A stretch of DNA of 64,000 bases, from positions 62,001-126,000 of the forward strand of contig NZ_BMNK01000016.1 in the NCBI RefSeq assembly GCF_014646515.1. Reading direction: 5' to 3'. Source of the DNA: Nonomuraea glycinis. GTDB lineage: Bacteria; Actinomycetota; Actinomycetes; Streptosporangiales; Streptosporangiaceae. Within the stretch, counting starts at the first letter, position 1, and every line of letters starts with the position of its first letter. The position numbers and the translations under genes are program-made. This document shows, one piece after another, positions 9,162-18,259 of the stretch. The notes beneath the pieces are model-generated. The model was not told the origin of the DNA. It was given only the letters and a program-made list of their open reading frames with translations, and did no database searches.

Positions 9162-10005
9162 GGCAGGTCCTGAGATAACTGAGGAAGGAGGCCTGCAGCC
9201 CAGTCACGTGCGTTTCGTGCATGAGTGCGCTGGTGACGGATCCGCTGCGTGAGGTGAGGCGGTGAAGGAACGTGGCCGCGTTCTTCGCGAGATTCTGGTA
9301 GACCGCCAGGTCTCCGAGGATCTCTCGGTCGTTGAAGGTCACGTGAAGCTTGGTAGCAGGCAGGGTGTCACCCATTGCTTGAAGACGAGCGAAGACCTGA
9401 CTGTCTGCATCGACGATGCCAGGGCTGCCCGCGCCGATGCTCTCGAAGAAGGTGCTATTGGTGAGCCAGGCGTAGAGACTGAAGAGTCCGCCGTAGGAAT
9501 AGCCGAAGAGGCCGTGACCGCTCGGGGCTGTGCCGTAGTCGCGTTCGATCCGCGGGTGCAGGTCGTCGGTAAGGAAGTTCAGGAACATATCCCCGCGGCT
9601 GTCGCTCAATTCAGCGAGGTAGGCGTCGGCTTTCTCGCGAGTCATCAGGCCCGCTTCGACCCCCATCTCCACCGCATCGATGTACTCCTTCGCGATGGGT
9701 TCGCCGGGGGGCACGAGGTCGCGGTTGCGCAACCGCTCCCAGTGCTCTGCCTCCTCGCCTGCGTAACCCACGCTAACTTGGACGTAGGGCTGAATCGACT
9801 GCATGGGGTCCAGTTGCGTGACGATGAGTGGGGCGGTCAGGCCCACGGCCCAATTGCCGTCGAGCACGTACACGACAGGCGCTTGCGCCGCGGCAGGGTC
9901 GTAGCGCGGTGGCGTGGTGACCCAGACGCCGTAGTCGTACCCACCGCTGGAACGCAGCTCGAAGTAGTCGGTGTCGGCGAGGCAGCCCTGCCACATGGTG
10001 CTCAT
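9151..10005 (-). CDS. Alpha/beta hydrolase of the putative-esterase (Fes/PHB-esterase) family
   Basis: The 284-residue cytoplasmic protein has PVVYVLDGNWAV near residue 45 and the nucleophile elbow GLFGYSYGGLFSLY, where Ser lies in GYSYGG. A late acidic residue (FNDREI) and His in the MHETHVTG segment can complete a triad. This resembles the enterochelin-esterase/S-formylglutathione-hydrolase-like superfamily. No signal peptide is seen. Its ATG overlaps the stop of the upstream amidohydrolase by four bases and its 3' end overlaps the FAD oxidase, so the three are co-expressed. It probably hydrolyses an ester or amide in the same pathway; the substrate is unknown. Confidence 0.85.
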   Translation of the reverse strand: MSTMWQGCLADTDYFELRSSGGYDYGVWVTTPPRYDPAAAQAPVVYVLDGNWAVGLTAPLIVTQLDPMQSIQPYVQVSVGYAGEEAEHWERLRNRDLVPPGEPIAKEYIDAVEMGVEAGLMTREKADAYLAELSDSRGDMFLNFLTDDLHPRIERDYGTAPSGHGLFGYSYGGLFSLYAWLTNSTFFESIGAGSPGIVDADSQVFARLQAMGDTLPATKLHVTFNDREILGDLAVYQNLAKNAATFLHRLTSRSGSVTSALMHETHVTGLQASFLSYLRTCRAR

Positions 10006-11231
10006 CTGAGGTCCTTTACGATTTGGCCGGCCTGGATTACGAGGACGGCGTTGGTGGGGTCGGAGAACAGTTCTGGGTCTTCGAGCGGGTTGCCGTTCCA
10101 GAGAACGAGGTCTGCCTGCGCGCCGGGAGTGATGACACCCACCTGGCCGGACAGGCCGAGGATCTCGGCGTTGGTCTGGGTCGCCGCCACGAGCGCTTCC
10201 ATCGGCGTCTCGAGGGCTGCGCGGAGGCTGAGTTCTCTGCCGCGACGGTCCTGAGCCGGACCGATGAGATCGGAACCCAGCCCGATCCGCACTCCGGCCT
10301 CCTTGGCGGCAGCGAGCGCCTCGATCATCCGCTCACGGACACCCAGCACACGATCGCGGACCGACTCGCCGAGGCCAACTTCCGCGGGGTCGTGCAGCAG
10401 TCGCTCGACGACGGCGAACGTGGGCACAAGGGCGACCCCGCGCGTGGCCATCAAGGTGGCCGTGGGCTCATCGAGGTCGGTGCCGTGCTCGACACAGCGC
10501 GCCCCGGCCTCGACCGCGTTCCGAATGCCTTCATTGTTGTGGGCGTGAACCGTCACGTAAGTGCCCCGTGCCGCGGCTTCCTGCACAGCGACGGCGATCT
10601 CCTCCACGGTGAACTGGGTGTCGGTCAGCCGGTCGTGAGCGCTGACCACTCCCCCGGTCACACAGAGCTTCAGAAAGGAGGCTCCGCGGCGGAAGGCCTC
10701 ACGTACGTTGCCTCGCAGCTCGTCCGCGTTGCCCGACATCATGGACAGGGCACACAGACCCGGAAGGTGATGGCCGCTCCACAGCTCGGTGGGTTCCCAG
10801 TCGGCTCCGTAGTAGCCGTGCCCACCGATCTGGCACTGCACAGGTCCGCACGACAGGACGCGCGGTCCCCTGACCTTGCCCTTCGCGATCGTGGTGACGA
10901 CGCCGCCGTCGATCCCGCCGGTGTCCCGGACGGTCGTGAAGCCGGCGTCGAGCGCTGCGCCGGCCGTGGCGAAGATGTCCGCCGCGATCTCGGCGGCACT
11001 GATCTGGAACGAGAACTGCGGCTGGATCGGGCTCGACAGGCCCAGGTGAACGTGCGCGTCGATCAGGCCGGGCGTCATCGTCAGTCCCCCGGCGTCGAGC
11101 CGCTCGCCGGGTTCGTCACCGGAGGCCCCGAGCTGGGTGATCCACCCGTCTTCGACGGTGACGTCGACGTCTGTGGGGTCGCGCCCCGTCCCGTCGGCGA
11201 CCGCCGCGCCGACCACCTGCAAACGTCCCAC
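10002..11231 (-). CDS. Metal-dependent amidohydrolase (imidazolonepropionase/Xaa-Pro dipeptidase-like)
   Basis: I chose the GTG at 11231 because GGAGGG lies eight bases upstream; an in-frame ATG at 11270 lacks one. The 409-residue product shows the amidohydrolase metal sites in order: LIDAHVHLGLS (HxH), SFLKLCVTGGV (Lys that is carboxylated in binuclear members), TVHAHNNEG (His), CVEHGTDLD (His) and IGLGSDL (Asp). The C-terminal ADLVLWNGNPLEDP closes the small beta domain. Such enzymes cleave amides, dipeptides or lactams. It heads the operon followed by the esterase and FAD oxidoreductase, opposite a TetR gene. Confidence 0.9.
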   Translation of the reverse strand: MGRLQVVGAAVADGTGRDPTDVDVTVEDGWITQLGASGDEPGERLDAGGLTMTPGLIDAHVHLGLSSPIQPQFSFQISAAEIAADIFATAGAALDAGFTTVRDTGGIDGGVVTTIAKGKVRGPRVLSCGPVQCQIGGHGYYGADWEPTELWSGHHLPGLCALSMMSGNADELRGNVREAFRRGASFLKLCVTGGVVSAHDRLTDTQFTVEEIAVAVQEAAARGTYVTVHAHNNEGIRNAVEAGARCVEHGTDLDEPTATLMATRGVALVPTFAVVERLLHDPAEVGLGESVRDRVLGVRERMIEALAAAKEAGVRIGLGSDLIGPAQDRRGRELSLRAALETPMEALVAATQTNAEILGLSGQVGVITPGAQADLVLWNGNPLEDPELFSDPTNAVLVIQAGQIVKDLR

Positions 11232-11300
11232 GAGTCGTTCCCTCCGCCGTCGCGAGCTGACTGCGACCATGTACGAAGCAACACGGCGCCGCCAGCAATC

Positions 11301-11318
11301 TTTTCCAATGGATAAACT
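11301..11318. promoter_or_regulatory. Putative TetR operator and leaderless promoter
   Basis: The near-palindrome TTTTCCAATGGATAAA at 11301-11316 lies between the amidohydrolase and the TetR gene. Its right side overlaps TAAACT (11313-11318), a plausible -10 element about seven bases before the GTG at 11325. The TetR mRNA may therefore be leaderless, with autorepression by blocking the -10. Binding is inferred from position only. Confidence 0.5.
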
Positions 11319-11324
11319 GTAGGA

Positions 11325-11978
11325 GTGATCCTGTCAACCACGGAACGCAAAGGCGACGCACGCGAGCGCCTCCTGGCCCGGCTCCTCGACACCTTCGACG
11401 AGGCCCTTCCCTCACCGGAGGTGTCGCTCCGCGAGATCGCCGCCCGGACCGAAACCAGCCACGCCCTCCTGCGATACCACTTCGGATCACTTCCGGGCGT
11501 CCTGGCGGCCATGCTCAAGGCACAGCGATCTCGTGACAACGAGGCCCTTTTCGCAGCCGCCCAGCAGGGCACCTTCACCAACCTCGTTATGGCGATCTGG
11601 CGGACCTACACCCGCCCGGAGCAGTTGTCGCGTGTCCGCGGCTTCTTCCACGTCGTAGGACTGGCCGCGTACAGGCCGGAGGACTTCCGCGAGTTCATCG
11701 ACTCGCTCGACGACCTGACCAAAATGCTGGCCTCACTCGCGGAGCGCGAAGGGCACGACACCGGGGAAGCGCTGACCATGGCCACCGTCGCCGTTGCCGC
11801 GATCCGCGGCCTGCTCTTACAGGAAGTCCTGACTCCAGGAGTCCACTCGGAGGACGCCGTCGACATGATCCTGCGCATGCTCCCCGGCAACGTGGCCGGT
11901 GTTCACTCAGGCGATGGAGTACGCCCGCACCCTCAAGCAGGCCGTCCCACACCGGCGCGTGATCGTCATGGTGCATGA
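11325..11978 (+). CDS. TetR-family regulator of the amidohydrolase operon, altered C-terminus
   Basis: The N-terminal helix-turn-helix is clear: PEVSLREIAARTETSHALLRYHFGS. A helical ligand domain follows up to about residue 190 (VDMILRMLPGN). The last 25 residues (HSGDGVRPHPQAGRPTPARD) are read out of frame through recombinase-remnant DNA that begins near 11900, so the native C-terminus was probably replaced by this junction. It is divergent from the three-gene catabolic operon and most likely represses it. Whether the altered tail still permits dimerisation is uncertain. Confidence 0.75.
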   Translation: MILSTTERKGDARERLLARLLDTFDEALPSPEVSLREIAARTETSHALLRYHFGSLPGVLAAMLKAQRSRDNEALFAAAQQGTFTNLVMAIWRTYTRPEQLSRVRGFFHVVGLAAYRPEDFREFIDSLDDLTKMLASLAEREGHDTGEALTMATVAVAAIRGLLLQEVLTPGVHSEDAVDMILRMLPGNVAGVHSGDGVRPHPQAGRPTPARDRHGA

Positions 11979-12285
11979 GATGAAGCGAACTTCGATCTGG
12001 GCACCAAAGAGGGCCGGTTCATGTTCGCGGTCCTGGCCGCGGCCGCGGAATACGAACGGGAACTGCGAGCCGAGCGCCAGTCCGAGGGCATGCCCGCCGC
12101 CAAGCGCCGCGAGGCCACCGGTGCCACGCTGCCGGCAAGAAAAGACCGGCCGGCCGCGCGTGATCGGCTCCGCCGAGCCGGCCACCCTACGCCGCCTGGT
12201 CGGCGACGGTGTCTCGATCACCGAGGCTGCCCGCACCCTCACAATCGGCCGCTCCACCGCCTACGGGGTACCGGTGGAGCGCTGA
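11899..12285 (+). pseudogene. Serine resolvase remnant, multiply frameshifted
   Basis: Three frames give successive resolvase pieces: EYARTLKQAVPHRRVIVMVHEMKR, FDLGTKEGRFMFAVLAAAAEYERELRAERQ (the long E helix) and the C-terminal helix-turn-helix RRLVGDGVSITEAARTLTIG to a stop after STAYGVPVER. The N-terminal catalytic Ser region is absent and at least two shifts break the frame. It lies between the TetR gene and a Tn3 tnpA remnant, consistent with parts of one decayed Tn3-type element. Confidence 0.75.
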
Positions 12286-12553
12286 CCCGCAGTTATCCCC
12301 CAGCATCCCGCTTCTGTCCGCTGAGAGGTCAGGTCGGCGGCCGCCTTGCGCGCGCCGCAGGATTAGCGCAGCGCGCCCGCACTCTCGGACCTGTGCTTAT
12401 CGGCAGTTCTGCCGGCCGGGCAGCCCGATGATCAGTGCTATCCCGACGGTCAGGTGCATGCCGCATCGCCGTTGGTTGTTCGGTGTTGGTCAAGGGCTGA
12501 TGATCAGGCGGACAGGACGACGGCGACCTGGCCGAAGAACCTAACCCTGATGA

Positions 12554-12790
12554 TCAGGCCGCCAGGTCGAGGCCGAGGCGGCGGCCCATGTCGATGTCGA
12601 TCGTGCCGTACAGGTTGGCGTTGGACCAGAACAGCGGCGACAGGCCGCGCTTGTCGGCGTCGGTCAGGCGCTGCTACCAGGCGGGGTCCTTGAGGACGGA
12701 CTGGATGAGCAGGGTGTTGATGAACACCAGGGCGGACTGGAGCAGGTGCAGGCTGAGCATGGAGACTTCCTGGTGCTCCTTCGCGGCGAG
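12554..12790 (-). pseudogene. Tn3-family transposase, C-terminal end only
   Basis: The reading HQEVSMLSLHLLQSALVFIN then TLLIQSVLKDPAW, a TAG stop, QRLTDADKRGLSPLFWSNAN and a terminus DIDMGRRLGLDLAA matches the tnpA C-terminus seen at 7.3 kb and 44.2 kb. Only about 78 codons remain, with one nonsense codon. A 13-base direct repeat, CTGATGATCAGGC, occurs at 12497-12509 and 12547-12559 next to its end. Confidence 0.8.
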
Positions 12791-13158
12791 GGCGGGAGCA
12801 CTTCCCGTTCAACCCATCGCTCACCGAGCTGACCACGCCCACGCTCGTGGTGGCCGGCGACCACGAGCAGTCGAAGATGTCCAGCCGCGGCCCGGACTGG
12901 TGCACAGACGCCTACGCCCACAGCCCGGGCGCCACCGACCTGCTGACCCTGTTCGGCACCGAGAACTCCCTGGGCGGCATCCCGAGCTGGGAAGCCGCCG
13001 AGACCACCGACGAGAACCCGGAGCGCGTCGCGGTCCTGCAGCGACTGACCACCGCCTACCTGCGCAGGGCGCTGGACCCGGCCGGTACCGGATGGGCGAA
13101 GGCCACCGCAGCGCTGGCTGAGACCGGTGCGGCACTCGGCCGCATCGACAGCAAGTAG
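12791..13158 (+). pseudogene. C-terminal fragment of an alpha/beta hydrolase
   Basis: From the Tn3 junction the frame reads HFPFNPSLTELTTPTLVVAG followed by DHEQSKMSSRGPDWCTDAY, a hydrolase end region in which TLVVAGDHE would supply the acidic triad residue. It continues to a normal stop after GAALGRIDSK. The N-terminal half with the nucleophile Ser is missing, replaced by the Tn3 remnant, so no start codon is available and the gene is dead. Confidence 0.7.
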
Positions 13159-13339
13159 CCCTGGGCACGCAGTCCCCAGGGCGATTGGTTCGACCGGGTC
13201 GTCAGCGACTGACCTGAGCCACATCATCCCAGCCGCGCTGGGCACCGTCCCGAGGCAGATGCGCACGGATGGCGGTAATGCGCATATGTGCGAGGATAAT
13301 GACGCAGTCGGCACGCGTCGACCGGATCGGAGTCGGGTA

Positions 13340-14287
13340 ATGCAGCGACCGCATCAGGTGGTGGTTCTCGTACTCGACGGGGCGCTCCCGCTGGACGTCG
13401 GGATCCCGGCGGAGGTGTTCCATCCGGAGACGGGGTTCCCCTACGAGGTGTCGGCCTGCGGGGTCACCGCCGGAACGGTGCCGTCCAACGGCCCCATCGG
13501 CTACACGGTCCCGCGGGGCCTGGAGGCACTGGCCGACGCGGACACGATCGTCGTGCCGGGGTACGCTCCGGCAGGTCGGCCCATACCGGTGGAGGTGCGC
13601 GAAGCTCTCCAGAGCGCCGCATCCCGCGGGGCACGCATCGCGTCGATCTGCTACGGCGCATTCGCCCTCGCCGATGCCGGCCTGCTCGACGGCCTGCGGG
13701 CGACGACGCACTGGGATGCGGCGGAGAAACTCGCGGAGCGGCATCCGCAGATCGCGGTCGAGCCGAACGTGCTGTTCGTCGACGAAGGATCCATCCTCAC
13801 CTCGGCGGGGGCTGCCGCCGGTCTCGACCTGTGCCTGCACATCGTTCGGCGCGATCTCGGCGTGAGCGCGGCGAACGAGATCGCACGAGGACTCGTCACC
13901 GCGCCCTACCGGACCGGGGGTCAGGCCCAGTACCTGCCGAAGACCAGCTCGGCAGCCCATGGCGAAACCCTCGCCGCGACGCGCGAATGGGCTATGACGC
14001 GGCTCGACCAGCAGCTCACGATCGCCGGACTCGCCGCACACGCGCGGATGTCGCCCCGCACGTTCCTGCGCCGCTTCACCGAAGAGACCGGCAGCACCCC
14101 GCTGCAATGGATCCTCCGGGCGCGGGTCGACACCGCCCGCGAACTCCTGGAGAGCACGAGGCTGTCGGTCGACCGCATCGCGGACCAGGTCGGCCTGGGA
14201 ACCGGGTCGAACCTCCGACTGCATTTCCGCCGGCTCCTGGACGTGTCCCCCTCGGAGTACCGCGCCACCTTCTCCGGGCGGAGCTGA
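13340..14287 (+). CDS. GlxA-family AraC-type transcriptional regulator
   Basis: The 315-residue protein joins an N-terminal DJ-1/PfpI-like domain (VVVLVLDGALPLDVGIPAEV to SAGAAAGLDLCLHIVRRDLG, including IASICYGAFALADAG with the nucleophile-elbow Cys) to a C-terminal AraC domain from about residue 210 (LTIAGLAAHARMSPRTFLRRF and RIADQVGLGTGSNLRLHFRR). Start choice follows the conserved MQRPHQVVVLVLDG. It converges on the zinc-less alcohol dehydrogenase/quinone oxidoreductase at 14325. The same gene pairing occurs again at 60-62 kb, suggesting a functional link. Confidence 0.9.
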   Translation: MQRPHQVVVLVLDGALPLDVGIPAEVFHPETGFPYEVSACGVTAGTVPSNGPIGYTVPRGLEALADADTIVVPGYAPAGRPIPVEVREALQSAASRGARIASICYGAFALADAGLLDGLRATTHWDAAEKLAERHPQIAVEPNVLFVDEGSILTSAGAAAGLDLCLHIVRRDLGVSAANEIARGLVTAPYRTGGQAQYLPKTSSAAHGETLAATREWAMTRLDQQLTIAGLAAHARMSPRTFLRRFTEETGSTPLQWILRARVDTARELLESTRLSVDRIADQVGLGTGSNLRLHFRRLLDVSPSEYRATFSGRS

Positions 14288-14324
14288 CCACCGCGAGCAT
14301 CGCCCGAGTGCCTGGAGCGTTCCC

Positions 14325-15332
14325 CTACAAGATGCGAGGGGGAAGCGCGACAGTTTCGCCCGCAACATCGATCGCGACCTTGCCGCGGAGTGCATACGAC
14401 CGCCTGTTCTCCAGGAGTTCATGAGCCTCACCCATCCGAGCGAGCGGAAGAGTCGCGCCGATGACCGGCTTCACGCGACCGCGCTCGACCAGCGCGGTGA
14501 GCCCGTCCAGCTTTCCTCGGTTCTGTCGTGTGAAGACGAAGTGATAGGCGGCGTTCCTGCCCCACGCCTCGATGAGGTTCTGCGGCTGCGCGAGGTCGAC
14601 GATGCTGACGACGCGTCCGGAGTCGGCGAGCGTCAGCGGGCTCCGTGTGAGCGCGTCGCCACCGATCGTGTCGAAGACGACATCGACTCCCTTGCCTCGC
14701 GTCAGCTCGGCCACGGCATCGACGTAGTCCGCGGAGGTGTGGTCGATCACCGCATCCGCTCCGAGAGAGCGCACGAACTCATGGTCGCCGGCCTTCGCGG
14801 TGGTGATCACTCGCGCGCCGATCGCCTCCGCGACCTGGATCGCGATCGCGCCGACACCGCCCGTGCCTCCATGGATGAGGATCGTCTCCCCCACGGTGAG
14901 CTGAGCTCGAGTCACCAGCGACTCCCAGACCGTACCGCCGACGAGAGTCAGGCTCGCCGCCTCCAGGTGACTGAGGTTCTCCGGCTTCCGGGCAACGAGG
15001 TCGACGTCGGCGACGTGCTGCTCGGCGTAGGAGCCGGGGCCGCCGAAGATCCGGGGCGTGTAGTACACCGCATCGCCGACGCGAAACTCGGTCACGTGGG
15101 ATCCGACTTCCTCGATCACTCCGGAGATGTCGTGTCCGATGATCGCCGGGAGTGGCACATGATCCGCGTAGTCTCCGCGACGGATCTGATAGTCGAGCGG
15201 GTTGAGGGCGGTCGCATGGACGCGCACCCGCACCTGGCGGGGTTCGACCTCCGGTACCGAGACGTCGCGCAGCTCGAAAGCATCGGTCCCTCCGAAACGG
15301 GTGAGCACAATGGCCTTCATCGGATCAGTCAT
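14325..15332 (-). CDS. NADP-dependent quinone oxidoreductase (MDR family)
   Basis: The 335-residue medium-chain dehydrogenase has the GroES-like N-domain (ALNPLDYQIRRGDYAD, IIGHDISGVIEEVG, GDAVYYTPRIFGG) and a Rossmann domain with ILIHGGTGGVGAIAIQVAEA. No catalytic zinc ligands are evident, as in zeta-crystallin-like quinone reductases. I chose the ATG at 15332 because AGGA lies about eight bases upstream; a second ATG (MKAIVL) is at 15320. It probably reduces quinones or enones with NADPH. It ends 37 bases from the convergent GlxA gene. Confidence 0.9.
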   Translation of the reverse strand: MTDPMKAIVLTRFGGTDAFELRDVSVPEVEPRQVRVRVHATALNPLDYQIRRGDYADHVPLPAIIGHDISGVIEEVGSHVTEFRVGDAVYYTPRIFGGPGSYAEQHVADVDLVARKPENLSHLEAASLTLVGGTVWESLVTRAQLTVGETILIHGGTGGVGAIAIQVAEAIGARVITTAKAGDHEFVRSLGADAVIDHTSADYVDAVAELTRGKGVDVVFDTIGGDALTRSPLTLADSGRVVSIVDLAQPQNLIEAWGRNAAYHFVFTRQNRGKLDGLTALVERGRVKPVIGATLPLARMGEAHELLENRRSYALRGKVAIDVAGETVALPPRIL

Positions 15333-15578
15333 ATCGGGGTTCCTCATCGTAGTTCTGGGTGCGCGACACGCCGGGGCGGCGGCTTCCCTCTCAGCGTGGC
15401 GCGCACGAGCCCTGAGGGGACGGCCTGGTCTCCTGAGAGGGCGGTCTGTGAGGCTATACCCTTGATATCTCAGCGTGATCGTATGACTTTGTAGCGTTAT
15501 GCCCGGCTGGTGGGCATGGACGTGCTGAGATGGCCGGGTGAGTGAACGCACGCCGTACGCGACGGGCGTAAAGACGCG

Positions 15579-15700
15579 GTGGCGGTCGCGGCAGCGTCGA
15601 TCCACGACAACGCCATCGGTAACGCTCTGCTGGACCGGGTCGCCGCCGCCATCGAGCCCGGCAGCGTCCGCACCGCCCTGGTCGACCAGGGATTCTGGTG
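15579..15700 (+). mobile_element. IS5-like transposase scrap
   Basis: The reading VAVAAASIHDNAIGNALLDR then VAAAIEPGSVRTALVDQGF matches the DDE-core region of IS5/IS1182-type transposases, where an Asp lies in SIHD. About 40 codons remain with no start or ends. No terminal repeats were identified. Confidence 0.6.
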
Positions 15701-15759
15701 GAGGCCGAGCCGGGATTGTTCGCAAGCGATCAAAGGGGCATCAACTACGAATCGCCCTC

Positions 15760-16722
15760 TCAGCGGTTCCCAGGCGCCGTCGGTGCCGTCAAGTTCGAGC
15801 GCTTGGCGCGCTCCATGAGCCAGACCATGACGACGACCAGGACGTTCATCACCATGAGGATGATGATGGAGGCGCCGGGCCCGGAGCCGACGGCACGGTC
15901 GATCACCGACGGGCCGCCGCCTGCGAAGAGGCCATTCACGATGCCTGCGAGAACGTTGTTGGAGACGTGGAATGCCATCGCGGCTTCCAGCCCGCCGCTG
16001 ATCAGGCCCATGAGCGCTGTGCACGCGGAGAAGACGAACAGATAGCTGACGAGCCACGGGTCCAGGGACACGTGGACCACTGCGAAGAGCGCTCCGGAGA
16101 CGATAATGCCGAACGCCATGGCGAGACGGATGCTACGGAACCAGGAGCCGGCGGCGGGGATGGCCGCTCCTCGGAAGGCTATCTCCTCACCTGCCGACTG
16201 CAGAGGGGTGGCGAGAAGAGTGGCGATGAGGATGGCGACGGTGGATGCCCCGATCTTGAATTCCCCCATCCCGGTAGACCCCGGCTCGATGAGTGCCGTC
16301 ACGATGATTGTAAGACCGACCAGGCCCGCAGATCCGAGGAGATAGACCCCGACGCGGCGCCAGTCGAAGGTGCGGGTGTGACGGAACACCGCCCGCCACG
16401 GCACCTTCGCCATCTTCGAGACCAGTATCGTCGCGAGCAACGCGGTGATGGCGGTGCTGAGGCCCGTGGCGACGATCGTGAGCGGTGTAAGTGCAGGCTT
16501 GTTCGGGTCTGCCGGGCCTTCGATCAGGACGACCGGTTGGAACACGATGATCTGGACCAGGAGCAGCATCGCCGGTATAGCGATCAGGACGACCAGGGAC
16601 TTCCAGCGCGCCATCCGGAAGTGGACGCCGAACGGACGTTCGGGCAGTGTCCCAGGCAGTGCGACGGCTGCGTCACCGGCGCGAAGAGGAGCGGCGTAGC
16701 CCTGCTCTGCGGGCCCCGTCAC
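15760..16722 (-). CDS. CPBP-family intramembrane glutamic protease
   Basis: The 320-residue protein starts with a proline-containing cytoplasmic leader (GTG at 16722 is chosen because the leader is typical; an ATG, MARWKSLVVL, at about 16617 is an alternative). About seven membrane segments follow. The abortive-infection/CPBP motifs are complete: SAGEEIAFRG (EExxxR), FAVVHVS (FxxxH) and HVSNNVL (HxxxN). These residues form the active site in Rce1/CPBP proteases, which process membrane proteins or bacteriocin-type peptides. A second CPBP gene lies 317 bases upstream on the same strand. Confidence 0.88.
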   Translation of the reverse strand: MTGPAEQGYAAPLRAGDAAVALPGTLPERPFGVHFRMARWKSLVVLIAIPAMLLLVQIIVFQPVVLIEGPADPNKPALTPLTIVATGLSTAITALLATILVSKMAKVPWRAVFRHTRTFDWRRVGVYLLGSAGLVGLTIIVTALIEPGSTGMGEFKIGASTVAILIATLLATPLQSAGEEIAFRGAAIPAAGSWFRSIRLAMAFGIIVSGALFAVVHVSLDPWLVSYLFVFSACTALMGLISGGLEAAMAFHVSNNVLAGIVNGLFAGGGPSVIDRAVGSGPGASIIILMVMNVLVVVMVWLMERAKRSNLTAPTAPGNR

Positions 16723-17038
16723 TGTTCGGCTCCCGACCAGCGCGATCCGCTGTCGCCGCCCGTGACGACTGGTGCCTGCCCCGCTGCGGCCCGGCTGATG
16801 GGTGCCGCGGGGTCGGGTCGGGGATCCGCGCTCTGGGGCCCACAAGGCTCTGGTGTGCGCACGATGAACGACCTATCTTGAGGAGGGATCGATTGATCCG
16901 CTCTTGAGTGGAAGATCTGCCGTAGAGGCAAACACAACAACGAGCTCCCCGCCTGAACCGGGCGAGGCTGAATTCGCCATGCGCTCGGGGCACTGGATCT
17001 CCTCGCCCAGCCGGACACCCCGGAGCATCCAGGGACCT
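16723..17038. other. 315-base spacer between the two CPBP genes
   Basis: No gene is visible. A short inverted repeat GGATC-GATT-GATCC occurs near 16887-16900, upstream of the first CPBP gene, and may be part of its control region. Nothing else was recognised. Confidence 0.4.
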
Positions 17039-17953
17039 CTAGACAGTCGAGGTCTGCGCAGGAGCCCCTGCCGCCCTCGGCGTCAGAACCGTCCCTGTGC
17101 GTCGAGTATGGATCGCCACAACGATGACGGTGCCGATGACGAGCGGAACAGGGATGAGGACGCTCAGGTCGATCGCGCCGGCGGAGCGGTCGGTAGCCAC
17201 GGTCGGGTCCACCTGGAGCGCGGCGTCGATGACGAACTGCGTAGCGTTGTACACCGCATGGAGCACGACGGCGATCTCGAGCCCGCCGGTACGCCAGGTG
17301 ATCCACGCGGTGCCGACCGCGAAGACGATGTACCAGAGGTTCAGTAACCCGCTCGTGGAGAAGTGGACCAAGGCGAAGAGCACGCTCGAGATGATGATGG
17401 CGAGCACGAGCCCGAGGCGAGCATTGCGCGTCCAGCTGCCCACGACGCGGAAGATGAGACCGCGGAAGCCGTACTCCTCGCCCGCGGCCTGGAACGGCGT
17501 CAGGACGAGTGCCGTGGCGGCGAGAAGCAGGGTGTCGTGCCACGACCAGGTCGTCTGTGGCAACGGCGTCCAGTAGTACACGATCTGGAAAACGACGATC
17601 ACCGGAAGGAGGACCACGAGGGCGCGGCCGAAGACGTCGAAGCGGAAGTGCGACAGCACCGAGGACAGCGACCCGCCGCGCACGCCGTAGAACCAGCGCT
17701 GGATCAGCATGCTCCACGGGATCAGGAGGGCCACGGACAACGCACCCGCGGCGTTGACGAGCGGGGTGTACCCCTCCCTGGCCTCGGTGCCGATCGCCGA
17801 ATCGATGAGGGTGGCGATGATGGCGAGCGCAAAGATGAAGACCTGCATGCCCCCGAGGAGGAGGGCGATGGCGAGGATGCCTCGCCCGATACGGCGTTTG
17901 TCGCTCACGAGCCCACGGTGGTACTCGACAGGCGTGATGGGGTGTTCCATCAT
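17039..17953 (-). CDS. CPBP-family intramembrane glutamic protease, second copy
   Basis: The 304-residue polytopic protein has the leader MEHPITPVEYHRGLVSDKRR and about seven hydrophobic helices. The conserved motifs are AAGEEYGFRG (EExxxR), FALVHFS (FxxxH) and HAVYNATQ (HxxxN). Two adjacent ATG codons (17953 and 17950) follow a GAGAGAAG ribosome site. It shares design but little close sequence with the copy at 15760. The tandem may be an old duplication and could process one target peptide. A 17-base tandem repeat lies just upstream. Confidence 0.88.
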   Translation of the reverse strand: MMEHPITPVEYHRGLVSDKRRIGRGILAIALLLGGMQVFIFALAIIATLIDSAIGTEAREGYTPLVNAAGALSVALLIPWSMLIQRWFYGVRGGSLSSVLSHFRFDVFGRALVVLLPVIVVFQIVYYWTPLPQTTWSWHDTLLLAATALVLTPFQAAGEEYGFRGLIFRVVGSWTRNARLGLVLAIIISSVLFALVHFSTSGLLNLWYIVFAVGTAWITWRTGGLEIAVVLHAVYNATQFVIDAALQVDPTVATDRSAGAIDLSVLIPVPLVIGTVIVVAIHTRRTGTVLTPRAAGAPAQTSTV

Positions 17954-17964
17954 CTTCTCTCTCT

Positions 17965-17998
17965 GTTCTTAATGGGCAGACGTTCTTAATGGGCAGAC
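17965..17998. repeat. Perfect 17-base tandem duplication upstream of CPBP gene
   Basis: GTTCTTAATGGGCAGAC occurs twice head to tail (17965-17981 and 17982-17998). It lies 11-45 bases upstream of the CPBP start at 17953, in its probable promoter or leader. It may be a duplicated regulator site or a recent slippage product. Confidence 0.85.
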
Positions 17999-18259
17999 GC
18001 GAGGTCGGTATGGCGTAAGTCGTCACACGCCGATGCCGTCGAGGAGCCAGTTGCATCTGAGGTGGAGGACACGCTCCGAAACCAGCCCCGCTCAGCGTCG
18101 CGCGCTCGATCCACACACTCCAGGGGCGGCACTGCCAATATCCGCGAGGATAGTGACACGCCCACCTTTCGTCGGTGTGAGTACTGGCCGCGATGCCGAG
18201 GCATCTCGGCACTTTCCCAGTTGAAACCGTGCCCTCGGGGCCGGGTCAAGTCTGAGACA

